Shown here one piece after another: positions 44,110 through 55,626 of a DNA stretch of 64,000 nt. The notes below the pieces were generated by a model that was not told where the DNA came from, made no database searches, and saw only the letters and a list, made by a program, of their open reading frames with translations. This DNA is from Chlamydoabsidia padenii (lineage: Eukaryota; Mucoromycota; Mucoromycetes; Mucorales; Cunninghamellaceae): NCBI GenBank assembly GCA_025330725.1, contig JAIWND010000001.1, positions 1,866,501-1,930,500 of the forward strand, in the 5' to 3' direction. The stretch's first letter is position 1; every line of letters begins with the position of its first letter. Made by a program: the position numbers and the translations under genes.

Positions 44110-45515
44110 ATGTTCATTGTAAGCAAATCCAACTCTATTCTTGTCAAGCAAACGGCGACGGCGGTCAGCCGAAGATATCTCTCGGTCACTCCTGTCCAAC
44201 GGTTATATATCCAGAATAATTTGCATAATGATCAAACCCATGCCTCTCAAAATCCCCTGGATCCTGATGCCAAGCTTTATGACTTTAGAAGTGATACTGT
44301 CACTGCTCCTACTGATGAAATGTTTGAAGTCATGAAGAAAGCTACCAGAAATGATAGTGTTTTTGAGGTAAGTCTTTTGTTGATCACACCTGTCAATTTC
44401 GTGGCAGCCACCAAACTCAATTTATTTAACCAACTTTTTTTTTTTTCTTTCTTTTCTTTTGCTCTTCTTCCCGCTCTTCCCCTCTTCTTCTTTTTTTTTT
44501 TTTTATGTCTCTCTCTCTCTTTGGTGTCCTTCTACTCCGATAGGAAGATAATAGTGTACATGAATTGGAACGCCATGTTGCTGATCTCACTGGTCATGAA
44601 GCTGGTCTCTTTTGTGCAAGTGGTACCATGACTAATCAGCTTGGGCTCCGTGTCCATTTGACTCAACCACCTCATTCTGTTGTCTGTGATGCTCGGTCTC
44701 ATGTTCATCTCTGGGAAGCTGGTGGTATTGCCTTTCATTCTCGTGCTTCTGTTAGTCCTGTGATTGCACGCAACGGGATCCATGTCACTGCTACTGAAAT
44801 TGAAGGAAACCTGATTGAAGCTGATCTCCATACTGCTCCTACTCGTGTAGTCTCTTTGGAAAATACTCTTAGTGGAATGGTAATGCCTTTACAAGACATG
44901 CAAGAGATTGCGGCGTTGGCTCGTGACCGTGACCTGGCTATGCATTTGGACGGTGCTCGTTTATGGAATGCTCATATTGCTAGTGGGGTGCCTCTCCACG
45001 AATACGGCAAATGCTTTGACTCAATGTCCCTCTGTCTTTCCAAAGGTGTGGGTGCGCCTATTGGGTCCATGTTGGTGGGTAACAAGAAATTCATTGATCG
45101 GGCCCGTCACTTTCGCAAGTTGTTTGGTGGTGGTTGGAGACAAGCTGGGTCTATTGCGGCTGCTGCAAAGTTTTGTATCGATACGGTGGTGCCGACTATG
45201 GAAGCAACTCATTCCCTGACTCGTTACTTGGCGGATCAGCTGGTCAATATGGAGATTGATCTACAAAACCCCGTGCATACCAACATGGTGCTGATTGATA
45301 CTGCTCGGGTCGGTTTGGATATTCAAAAGGAACTGGCTCCTGCTTTGTTGCGTAAGAACATCAAGATAGGTGGAATGGGTACCAAGTCTCGTCTCGTCCT
45401 GCATCATCAAATTGATAGAGAAGGTGTGGATACTCTGTTGAACGTCTTTCGTCAAGTCTTGGCTGAACACAACACTCGTAAATTCCAACAAGATCCTCTG
45501 GTCGCCGAGGCATAA
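44110..45515 (+). CDS. GLY1: L-threonine aldolase (low specificity), PLP enzyme
   Basis: Two exons (44110-44367, 44544-45515) give 409 residues. The protein cleaves threonine to glycine and acetaldehyde. It starts with a likely mitochondrial presequence (SILVKQTATAVSRRYLSVTP). The core begins DFRSDTVTAPTDEMFEVMKKA and continues FCASGTMTNQLGLRVHL and HLDGARLWNAHIASG, which bind the cofactor. The PLP-binding Lys is in SLCLSKGVGAPIGSMLVGN, followed by RHFRKLFGGGWRQAG. All family blocks are intact. The fungal low-specificity enzyme is often cytosolic, so the N-terminal extension is a mild difference. TATAAAA lies 85 bp upstream. Secure. Confidence 0.96.
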
Positions 45516-45817
45516 AAGGCTGGTAACAAATCCCGTGGTAAATATTAGACTTTAGTATTACACTTGTAGATATTCATTCATTTAAAAAAAAAAGATGGCA
45601 TTGATCACAACTAATCATATATATCATACACCCCTTTTAACAAACATATTATAATAAAAAATGGGGTGCTTTTTTATTTTATTTTATCACTATGCATACA
45701 TATGTATCACTTTTTATCATCGTTTATCTATCATACACATCCCCTTTTATTATTATTATCATTCCTTTTTTAAATAAACTATAATTATAACAACTAAATA
45801 TACATAATGTAGGTAAA
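45516..45817. other. Convergent intergenic region
   Basis: AT-rich 3' flanks with AATAAAAA near 45653 and AATAAACT near 45773. No gene seen. Confidence 0.45.
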
Positions 45818-46399
45818 CTAATCCAATAATAAAGCCTTTTCCGTTACGTATGTCGCTAGAGAATCACTTGCATGAATAGCATTTTCTTGTATGTTGGTTC
45901 CAAACAAGGCACGGATCGACCGAGGTAAGCGTTGACGAGCCAGTTGAGGATCAGTGGGACCAATCACCTGACGAAGTCCATCGATTGCACCTACACGTTC
46001 AAGCACCAGTACCTGGACGGGTCCTCGAGTAAGGTAACGTTGTAAGGATGGATAGTAGGATTCATTCCGCTTGGTGTGATACCAATCCGCCACTGTCGAT
46101 TCAGTCAATGTCATAGTTTTGCTGGTAACGAGATCAAAGTGGCTGGCCTTTAGTATCGCCATAATGTCAGACGCCTGGTTGAATCCATCTGGTTTGATCA
46201 CCGCCAATGTTTGTTCCTTTTGACACAAGCTACGTTCAACCATCGGCCATAGAGAGGGAATCAAGGGTTCCAAGGTTTGGCAAGCATCGAATCGTTTTTG
46301 TTTACTATGTAAAAATGTATGTGATGGAATAAAAACAATGAATAAAAAGGGACTGTAAAAGAGAATTAGAATAAAAAGAGTTTGAAGTAAAGGGGGCAT
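45818..46399 (-). CDS. Nucleoside diphosphate kinase-like protein with N-terminal hydrophobic leader
   Basis: A single-exon frame of 193 residues. The first 25 residues (PPLLQTLFILILFYSPFLFIVFI) are a strong hydrophobic leader or anchor, unusual for this family. The NDPK domain spans about residues 60-190: TLAVIKPDG (phosphate-contacting Lys), YHTKRNESYYPSLQRY, RGPVQVLVLERVGAIDGLR, IGPTDP, LPRSIRALFGTNIQENAIHASDS. The catalytic His that becomes phosphorylated (NAIHASDS; canonical NxxHGSDS) and the surrounding Arg/Thr residues are kept, so activity is plausible, although the Gly after His is Ala. The sequence is nearer the divergent NME5/6-type group than the standard cytosolic enzyme. The leader suggests ER or membrane targeting; an alternative start downstream cannot be excluded. 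Confidence 0.85.
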   Translation of the reverse strand: MPPLLQTLFILILFYSPFLFIVFIPSHTFLHSKQKRFDACQTLEPLIPSLWPMVERSLCQKEQTLAVIKPDGFNQASDIMAILKASHFDLVTSKTMTLTESTVADWYHTKRNESYYPSLQRYLTRGPVQVLVLERVGAIDGLRQVIGPTDPQLARQRLPRSIRALFGTNIQENAIHASDSLATYVTEKALLLD

Positions 46400-46775
46400 T
46401 GTTGGATGAAGAAAGAAAGAAAGAAAAATAGAAAGGAATGCCGCTGGGTCAAGTCCTTTTTCGGGGTTTTAAAAAATAATTGGGTACAAAATAGAAAGTG
46501 GTGCCATTCAGCTCCTTTCTCTCACTCTCTCACTCTCTCTCTTACCCACCTTTCTCCTTTTATAGCTTTGAAAAAAGCATCCCTTCGCATTACAGACCTA
46601 TTATTTTGGTTTTATACAGTTTTTATTGATTGACTATTGGGTATCCCATCTTGGTGTTTCTCTTGGTTTAGACACTTTTACCCCCTCTCATTTATTCAAT
46701 CAGTCACTCATTATATAACTATCTCATACCTGTCCTTCTTCTTCTTTTTCTTCTTGCTCTTCTTCCCCTAATTCC
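46400..46775. other. Divergent promoter region
   Basis: Between the NDPK-like gene (-) and the DCN1-like gene (+). It holds CT-rich tracts and TTATATAAC near 46711. The element CGGGGTTTTAAAA at 46459 is an imperfect relative of the recurrent motif. No gene seen. Confidence 0.45.
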
Positions 46776-47949
46776 ATGTCTTTTAAACGGACCTATTACT
46801 ACTGCGACATTGACTATAATCTCATGGGAACCAAACAAAGCACATTAACTCCTACTCAACGACAACAACAGAAACGGGTAAAAAGATCTACTACCAGCAC
46901 AATGGCCCCGACTAAAAACATACCGACAAACAGGACACCACGATCTCACAAATTACCCTCAATCATATCAGAAACAAAACTATTTAATGACCAACAACCA
47001 CAGGTAAAAAACGAAGAAGAAGAAGAAGAGAATCCTCTTTCAATTGACTGACTCTTTTTCGTTGTTGTTGCTCTCTTACCAGTTTAACGAACAAGCTTGT
47101 TTAGAATGGTTTCAGCACTATGCCGACCCAGACACACCAACGACCATCTCTCCCGAAGGCACACAACAGTTTTTGGAGGATATGGGTATCTCTGTAGAAG
47201 ACGTAAATGAAAAACAAGGAAACGATAGAGAAGGGTAGAACACTGATTGTTATCTGTATATATATATAAATATAGAAAATGGCACTTGTAATAGCGTGGA
47301 AATTGAATGTGGCAACAATGGGTAAAAAGAATAAAGACATCATCACTGAATCTCATCAGTCTTGTTTACTATTTTTTGATAGGCTATATCACACAACAAG
47401 AATGGATGACTGGTATGCAGCAATTAAGGTAAAAAGGAAAACACATCTCTCCCATCATCGACGCCCTTGACTCAACTCTCTCCTTTCTTTCTTTTATTAG
47501 GGTGGACAATAGAAAAGATCTCTGTAAACGAAGAGGGGAATTTGAATTATCCCTGGAACAAGATCCAAATCAATTCAAGGCACTCTACCGTTACACCTTC
47601 AACTATGGCAAAAACAAGGATCAAAAATGTATGGATGTGGATGTGGCCTGTGCGTTATGGTCGGTGCTTTGGGGTGATGCTTATACACTGGTACATCAAT
47701 TCATTCAATTCTTGCAACAAGCTCATCCAGTGCGGGTCATCAACCGGGATCAATGGAATAACTTTTATGAATTCATCACCACCGTATCTCAAGACTTGTC
47801 TGATTATGATGAAACTGCCGCATGTAAGTTCATACGTATTATTGATCATTCTTTTGAACTCATCTTTTTTTTTTCTTTCTTTCTTTTTCTCTCTAGGGCC
47901 TGTCTTACTTGATGAATTCGTCGAATGGAAACGTGGATCCTCCTTGTAG
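46776..47949 (+). CDS. DCN1-like NEDD8 ligase co-factor
   Basis: Six exons (46776-47003, 47083-47202, 47276-47321, 47383-47428, 47501-47823, 47897-47949) give 271 residues. The PONY/DCN1 domain is complete: ACLEWFQHYADPDTPTTISPEGTQQFLEDMGI, then MALVIAWKLNVATMGYITQQEWMTGMQQL, CALWSVLWGDAYTLVHQFIQFLQ, RVINRDQWNNFYEFITTVSQDLSDYDE and WPVLLDEFVEW. It would bind cullins and the NEDD8 E2 and promote cullin neddylation. Two starts are possible. The downstream ATG at 46824 would begin MGTKQS, a plausible N-myristoylation signal (Gly2, Ser6), giving 255 residues. Yeast-type Dcn1 has no such signal, whereas animal DCUN1D3 does. The N-terminal basic stretch (QRQQQKRVKRS) would favour membrane binding. 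Confidence 0.93.
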
Positions 47950-48245
47950 GTTATATTAGTGATAGTAGATTTATTCCCCTCCCCCCCCCCTCCTTTCTTC
48001 ACCCACACTACTTTTGTTAGTAAACCAAATCTAATAAAATGTTGAATGAATCAAATATGATCCAATTGATTGTAGAGAATGTTATCCTTGTGAAAGTAGA
48101 TGAACTCTCACCAAGGTTATACTTTGATACACAGTGTCACTATTCATGTCATATATGTATGTCTGTTTTGTCGAATGTATTCATCGCCATTCTTGATGTG
48201 GCCAAAGCGGAGTTTGTACAATGACCAAGCAAACGGCACAGATCT

Positions 48246-48325
48246 GTAAAGATCGCTCTACTTATTCATTAGTCACCAGGTGCTAACGATTACAATAATA
48301 TATTTCCAAAGACTAAGCACTCGAA
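48246..48325 (+). repeat. Dispersed repeat, degenerate copy C
   Basis: GATCGCTCTACTTATTCATTAG...GGTGCTAACGATTA...ATATTTCCAA resembles the start of copies A and B at 16 kb (CTCTACTCGCTTCATTATC...GATGCTAATGACTA...ATATTTCCAA). Confidence 0.55.
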
Positions 48326-48435
48326 CATTTATTGTTATGTACAACTAATTCCGTTCTCAATGGCAACCCCCACACACATTTTTAAATCCAGCTCACCCTT
48401 TTGAGTAAGCTCGTCCCAAGTCAGAATGAGAAACA

Positions 48436-48515
48436 CCATTACTGACTCAATTACCAACCGATGCTAATGATTAAAATGACCACGTGTAATCTATTGTGTA
48501 TTTACAAACAAATTT
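48436..48515 (+). repeat. Dispersed repeat, degenerate copy D
   Basis: TTACTGACTCAATTACCAA...CCGATGCTAATGATTAAAATG...GTATTTACAAACAA matches the same core as copies A-C. Confidence 0.55.
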
Positions 48516-48983
48516 GATTAGAGGATTAAATGCTCAGACGCTTGTGAATGGATGGAATTGAAGACCGGCATGATGACCAGTAAGAAAGGAAAAGAGGTTT
48601 TCCAGCTGAATTCATCTTGATGCCCTATAATACACTCAGGTTTACACTGACTCAAGTCTCTATCTAATACTAGGTGATCAATTAAAAAAAAAAAAAAAAA
48701 AAAAAAAGGCGAGCTTACTATTGTAACCTCGACATATGGTCTGCATGAATTCTCTGTAGATCAGTCATTCTATCATTCCGATTCAATCGATCTTATGTAT
48801 ACGAAGACTTGTTCAACGTGGTATGTATTTACATGATTAAACCTACCCGATTTGGATAAAGACAACAAGGTGTGCGATAGTTTTACAAGATCAGTTACAC
48901 TTTGTACACAAGAGTTCCAAGATAAATTTATGATAAAACAAACGATTGTACTTTTTATTTATGGTAATTTTGGGGTGTTGAGG

Positions 48984-48985
<2 letters not shown>

Positions 48986-49014
<29 letters not shown>
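48986..49014 (+). repeat. AT dinucleotide array
   Basis: (TA)n tract of about 28 nt in the 3' flank of glycogen synthase. Confidence 0.85.
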
Positions 49015-49017
<3 letters not shown>

Positions 49018-49076
49018 CACTATTGCTATAAAAAAAAAAAAAGGAGGGAGAAGTATAAACTAAACTAAATGGTAGA

Positions 49077-51719
49077 TCATGGATGGTTGAGTTTATGTTG
49101 TTCCTTTGTCTCGTTGATCGAGTCCAAAGTCAGTTTGTTCAAAGTTTGTAGATCACCTTCGCTTAACAATTGAGCTTGAAAAGCAGCTTGAGAATCATCG
49201 TTAGTATTTTCCGAGGGACGTCGTAAGGCAGGGATTTTCTTGGTGGTGGTGGTGGTGGTGGTCGAAGGTTGACGGCGTTTGACAAAAGGTGCCATTCCTT
49301 GATCTTCCTCTTCATCATCGTCATCAAAGTAAGAGTGTTGACCAGCAATACGAGGACTTCCAGGTGCAGAGAGAGGCTTGGGGATCTTGACTGGGAGCAC
49401 ATCAAAATCATCTTCATCATCTTCATCAAATGAGTCAGGATAAGCTCGGCGCAGAGCCAATTGTCGAGCCTTCATGTATTCCAATCCCATACGTTTCCAA
49501 TCCAGCAAGTCAGATAACCGTTCCGTTCGATTACGTTGGTTGATACGTTGACGTCGAGTCTTTTGGGCGAAACGGAACATCTGGTCACTAAGTTGTTGTA
49601 AAGATTCTTCCACCGATTTCATACGTCGATCCATGATATAAATCCCATAGTCTTCACAATTTTCAATGTTTTCGTCCATAAAGCACCCAAAACCGGATAA
49701 ACTATTTGAAAGAAGAGAAGAAGAAGGTTGAGTTTCAAAATCACAAAGAAGAGAGAGTGAGTCATTAATGGGATAAAATACTTACTTGGTAGAGATGGAA
49801 GGTACGCCCATGACAGTACATTCAGCAGGTGTGTAGCCCCAAGGTTCATAGTAAGAAGGGAATACACCAAGATGGCACCCACGTACGAATTCTTCATAGT
49901 CCATACCAAAAAGAGGATTGTTGGCGTTCAAGAATTCAGGATGGAAGATCACCTTGACTCGATCATCAGCATTGTTAAAGAGTTTAAGACGACGCAGTTG
50001 GTTCAGTACAGGATCTTCACTATCATTCACCACGTTATGAGTGACAATAGGAGGAAGTGTGGTTCGTTTCAAAGCAAACACCCTACGTTTCAGTAACACC
50101 TTGTCTTCTTCAGATAAAAAGTCCATTGGATCCAAATCATTTTCCCTAAAAAAAAAACCCATGAAAAAAGAAAAATCGATGAGTCGTCAAAGAAGATTAA
50201 AGAGGAGATGTTTACCTTAATGCATTTTCGTAAATACGTTTGCCAATACGATCCCTGATTTCATTGACTGTGGTGTGTAATTGCTTTGTGACGGCTTGAC
50301 CCTTGAGTGCCTCCACGTTAAAAGAGTGAGTAGCAGCAGGCATGATGATGAAGGCCACTACGGTAGTTTTTGATTTGGCTGCTTTTAGGCGATCGTTTAG
50401 GCCTAGGATAAAAGTAAAAATGAAAAAGTTGGTCATGAACCCATTTCGTTCCTTCCCTTTTTTTATGTCACTTACGTCCAAGAGATTCGACAAACATATC
50501 CACCCCTTTATTTCGATATTCATACCGACCGGCAGTGAAGAGATAGATGGTATCATTCAAATCAAAGTCATAATGACCATAAAAGTGACCCCGGACAAAG
50601 TCATTGATCTTGTCTTTACTGATAGCATGCAAGTTTTGGAATTCATGCATGGCAGAGAATTTCACCACATTTAACCCATTAGGAAGGACACCATCTAAAA
50701 CCATACAAATAAAACCATCAATACCAGTCCCATTGTTTTCTCTTTCCCCTCCCCCTTTTTTTTTTGGTTAGTACATACCTGGTTTTCGTTTCAACAAATG
50801 TTCACTTTCATAAGCAGTGATATGACTGACAGTAGTGAAGACATCAGAGCAATGAGCCGCACTACGTTCAATACAGTATCGGTGGTAGATCCCTCGTTTT
50901 CCAGCTTCAGCATCGACATCAAAATGTTGCAAGTTGTTATAAAAGTCCACAGAGCCAGCACAGAGGTATCGACCCAACAAGGTAGCGTGAGTGGTGAAGA
51001 CTGTTGTGATATCCAAACGCCGTCTCTTGATTAAAGGAATGGCTACACCTGCTTGCCATTCATGGAAATGAGCAATAATAGCTGGATCAGTTGGTTTTGT
51101 GTACTAGTTTTTTTTTTTTTAGAAGGTAAACTTTAGTGTTTAGTTCATTCCCCACTCTATTCCTTTTTAATAAATGTTTTTTTTTTTCCTTACCTTTGGA
51201 GCAAGAGCACCTAAAAACCAAGTTGTTAGATACCCCAATAAGATAGCATCATTTGTTTCAGTATCATTAGGAGGACTGGGGATACCCGCCACAGACCAAA
51301 GATCACCCTTCCATTCATCCATACGATTTACCGCCGAGCCCAAGTCAAATAAGAGGACATAAGGAGCACCTTCAATCAACCAACGTCCAAACAAATACTT
51401 GACACCCATCTTGCTCATTTCATCCAATACTTCACGCATTTGAGCATTAGGTGGTTCGGCTAATGCTTCCACTTCCATTGGGGCCTTGGCATGGGATAAA
51501 GGTCCAATCAGACAATATCGGTCTCCAAATTCTTGGACAGTTACTGGCACCTTGGTCTTGATTACAGTATAGATTCCACCCACTATATTTTAAAGAGATG
51601 AAAAAAGTACATGTGAGTTTTATGTATTGTCAATAGGGAAGAGTTAGTTTACCTTTATTAGCTACTTCCCAAGCACATTCGAATAAAAGTGGGTTGTATA
51701 CATCTCGTTGAGGAGCCAT
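49077..51719 (-). CDS. GSY1: Glycogen synthase (GT3 family)
   Basis: A seven-exon minus-strand gene of about 720 residues, starting [22 protein letters not shown] at 51719. It transfers glucose from UDP-glucose to glycogen in the cytosol. The first splice gives [12 protein letters not shown], the donor-site region. [28 protein letters not shown] blocks, the [14 protein letters not shown] region and the catalytic [13 protein letters not shown] (two glutamates) are all present. The glucose-6-phosphate-sensing Arg cluster is in [27 protein letters not shown]. The C-terminal tail (PLSAPGSPR, acidic DDDDEEED, then a Thr-run and RRPSEN) carries likely phosphorylation sites for inhibition, as in yeast Gsy2. 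GGCGTGATTTGAATTA lies about 105 bp upstream. Secure. Confidence 0.97.
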
Positions 51720-52513
51720 GATTATGATGGGAATAAGACAAAAATAATGTTGTTAAAGAAGAAGAAGAAGAGAAAAGGGAAAAGAAGAAACTTTAATGAG
51801 ATTTTTTTTTTTTTTTTTTTATGCTGGCGTGATTTGAATTATTTCTGGAAAGAAAAGAGTAGCATGGGTATGTTGATGATATCTTTTCTTTAAGGAAATG
51901 GTAAAAGAGACCCCTTCTCGCCATTTATATGTATATAATGGATGATGATTATATCATCGAACTGATACTAAACCATCCTATTTCATTCTACGCTACGATC
52001 GATTCCCAGGCGCTTGTTGGAAAGTAAACTTAAAAGGAGGCGGAGTTTAATCAAAGCAACAACGGTTGGGTCAACAAGGTACCACAGAAGGCGGTCTTTT
52101 CCCTACCAGTGAATCCCTATTTTTGTTCCTTTTCCATTCTTTCCCGATAACCCCAAATATCCCTTTTACATATCACCATAAAGACATTTCTATATTGTGT
52201 TATTATTATTATTATTATTAATATTATTATTATTACTATCAATTGGACCATGAAGGATGCATAATGTGCACATACTAATATAAATAAAGGGAAGAGGAGG
52301 GTGATGGGAAACTGGTCTAAAAAGTATAATACATACATGATCATACAAAGCATTAAAGTGTTTCTATAGGTGTGTGAGGTATCATAAATAAATAAAAAAG
52401 TGGATTTTGGTGTATCATAAAATATAAGAAAAAATAGATGTTGGGGTAAGCTACAAAAGATTAAAATAAAAAAAAAAAAAAGTTCTAAAAATCTATCAAG
52501 ATCCATTTGCCGT
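51720..52513. other. Intergenic region upstream of glycogen synthase
   Basis: The left end is the GSY1 promoter (with an imperfect copy of the recurrent element at 51825). The right end is the 3' flank of the kinase gene, with (TTA)n repeats near 52200-52236. No gene seen. Confidence 0.45.
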
Positions 52514-55500
52514 TTAGTTGCCATATATGTGATTTGAGGCATTACTTCCAGAATCAAGTCCGCCGAGAATGCCATCTGATAATCTTGAAGACGCTGATGT
52601 GACACCGCTATCTTTATAAACCAGGAAATGTCTATTTTCTTCGTCCATTGTCATGGGTATCTGCCTTTGCTGTGGTTGTCGATCACTACTGTTTCCCGTC
52701 AAGTTGTGATTGATGTTGCTATTACTACTGCTGCCGTCATCATCGTCGTCATCATTGTCGTTATAGTAATAGATCGAAGAGTGTTGTAAATCGCTGGTTG
52801 TGGCTGATGGTGAAGGGAATGAATCCTCCATATAATTGCTATCAGTATTGGTGTAAGAGTATCCTTGGAAAGCCAAATCCAAAAGGCTAGGATCCATATT
52901 AGGGTGATTGTTATTGTTATTCTGATTTTGGTTGGGTTGCATGGTGGAAGGTGAGAGTCGAGGTGTCATGGCCAAAAAGTCTTTATCAAAATGACTAAAA
53001 TCCGTTTCCGATTTCAAATTGGGTACATAACTAGGCTTGATCCGGCGATAGTATACATCTGTCCATTGTAGACAATCAAAGTAAGGGTGAGATCGAATCG
53101 TGATAGGACCATCCACACCTGTGCCGAGCCGTTCCGAGGGATCACGACACAAAAGACCAGCAATAAAATCAGAGGTGACAGGATCCATATCTTCGGGGAA
53201 TTCCAAAGGTGCCTCCAGGACACGGCCATACATTTCGGAATGGGTTTCCGCCCAAAACGGAGGAAGTCCCATCAGCATTTCATACAGAATCGTTCCCAGG
53301 CTCCAAAAATCCACAGCATAAGTATATTCGTCGCCTTGTAATAGTTCCGGTGCCAAATATTCAGGTGTCCCACAAAACGTGTTTGTTCTTTGATCGTCCA
53401 AGTCGGTTCCTGCCACAAACTGCTTGGATAGTCCGAAATCTGTCAAGATAATGTGTCCATCTGCCGCCAGAAGAATGTTTTCAGGTTTCAAGTCCCTATA
53501 ATAAAAATAAGCATTTCATCAAGTTTCTACATCTTATTCAACCCAACCCCCCAATCTTACCTATACAAGATCCCTAACCGATGGAGTTCTTGTAACCCCA
53601 GCAAGATTTCCGCCGTATACAGCCTGCTGCGTTCGGGACTAAACCGTTGGAACTTTGCGAGTTGGTTAGCCATGTCTCCACCTACATAGTAATCCAGCAC
53701 CAAGAAGAGTTGATTGGCGTCCTGAAAAGCATGATGTAGTTTGATCAAGAAGGGGTGTTGTATCTTGGCAATTGTTGTTAGAATATCTCGCTCCATTCGA
53801 GCGTGCACCACTTCCCTTTGGGCGATCACCACCTCTTTTCGTATAGCCTTCAATGCAAGCAGTTGATTCGTCCGTTGTTGTCGCACCAAAAGTACCTATC
53901 ATAATTAAACCATCATGTCAGTAATCTATCTTTTCTTTAATATATATATATATATACATTACCTTTCCCATACATCCTTTTCCTAGCACCTTGATGAATT
54001 GGAAATCTTGAATAGTAACACGATTGGGTGGGTTGGCAATATAGTCAGTCGGATGAGAAGAAGATTGTCGTCCAATACCATTTCGATTCCTTCCACTACT
54101 ACTACTACTACTATTATTACCGGTGGTTCCAAGATCATCATCACCATAGTCGCCATGTAATCCACTACTATTATATTCCTGGTGCTGTTGTTGTTGTTGT
54201 TGTTGCTGTTGGTGATAATAAACATGTGATTCAGATCGTGCTACCGAATGTAATGATGAGATGGATGAGACTGAGGACAGACTGGTGACCGAGTTCCGTC
54301 TTCGAATTGCATGTTGATCTTCTTCGTCACCACCAGCAATTGTCCCTGTGCCTGCAAATCGACGGCGTTGTTGTCGATCCATATTAATCCAAGAGGACAT
54401 CCGGCGTAAAGAGAAGAGTGATGAGTTGGATGAAGAAGGTGAGGCATGTGGGTTTTCCATGGGCAAGATACCAAAAGAAGGATTGGTCGTTCTATTGTCT
54501 TGTTTAATGTTGCTATTGTTCTTGAGACTATCCTGACGGCCACTGCTGATCCCACTTTCTTCTTCGATGATGGCGGTATTCAAAGGTTGTGCGTCGGGTA
54601 AGATACTATCATGTAATTGCCTTGAATGCCGTTCATCCTGTTGTTGCTGTTGTTGTTGTTGTTGTTGCTGATGTTGATGGACCAAGTTGCGTACCACAAT
54701 CAAAGGTGTGACCCGATCTTCATCTCGTTGAGCAGATAAAAAGTCCCGGAATAAAGATGATTTACTGATAAAAGGATCAACCGCACACCGTCGCAAGTAA
54801 GTTTCAACCTTTTCAGAGTTTGACCGTTGTTGATGATAGTATTTAAGACTGCTGAGACCCAGTAAGAATCCACGTACACCCCGTGGTTTGATGCCATTGT
54901 CGTAATAATAATGCTGATGATGATAATGCTGATTGTATTTGGATGATGAATGCTTATTGTGATGAGGTGTATATAGCTGTAGTTGAGGTTCTGTTAAGAC
55001 AGGTAAGGCCAATTTACATTTCTTGTAACACTTTTTTACCTAAGAGGATCATTTTAAATTAAAAAAGTAAACAATGAGATCAGACTTGTCATCTTGTACC
55101 CCACTTCCTCTTTTATCCACTTTTTTATTTTCTTTTATTTTCTTACCCTTTGATCAAATTCCACAAAGTCTTTGATATATCGCACCAAGGATCGATTTCG
55201 TTGCTTGTCTTCAATGATTACATTAAATACCTAGATTGCAAATATAATAAGAGGAAATAAATGGTTAGTTAAATTTAGAGAGGAGATTAAAGTGGATGGA
55301 GTGTATCTGATTGATGATGGGATAGGTTTCATTATGTTTTAAACTGAGGGAAGAGGGGGGTGGGGAGAAGGATCACATTTATGCCGCTCCTACCGCCTTG
55401 TCCTTTTTTTTTTATTTTATTTTTAATATGTATTATTACTTACACTGATAGCCAACGCCGATCCATTTGATTTACTTGATGATTTCCTCTTGTCGGCATG

Positions 55501-55626
55501 GCGCGACACCAACATGGTTGATTCAATCACGGCTATTTCCAAACGGCCACGGTCATCGGGACTAAGAATACTTGATGGTGGCGATGAGTGCGATCTTGGT
55601 GTTCCTGGCAGAGTGTTATTGCCCAT
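52514..55626 (-). CDS. PX-domain AGC protein kinase (SGK3-like architecture)
   Basis: A five- or six-exon gene of roughly 870 residues starting [15 protein letters not shown]. The N-terminal part is a PX (phosphoinositide-binding) domain: [12 protein letters not shown], then [20 protein letters not shown] and [28 protein letters not shown] long low-complexity linker (Gln, Ser and Asn runs) follows. The kinase domain has [12 protein letters not shown] (Gly loop), ALKAIRKE (Lys), [11 protein letters not shown] (catalytic loop), DFGLSKQF and GTPEYLAPE (activation-loop Thr in NTFCGTPEY). The AGC tail has [18 protein letters not shown] and ends with FQGYSYT, a match to the hydrophobic motif FxxFSY. 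The order PX, kinase, AGC tail is that of SGK3/CISK. Endosomal PI3P-linked signalling downstream of PDK1/TORC2 is the natural inference. Confidence 0.85.

Larger units (their letters stand above)
47950..49076. other. Gene-poor gap with degenerate repeat copies and AT array
   Basis: About 1.1 kb between the DCN1-like gene and the 3' end of glycogen synthase. It holds two degenerate copies of the dispersed repeat (listed separately), an A run at 48684-48707 and an (AT)n array at 48986-49014. No gene seen. Confidence 0.5.
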
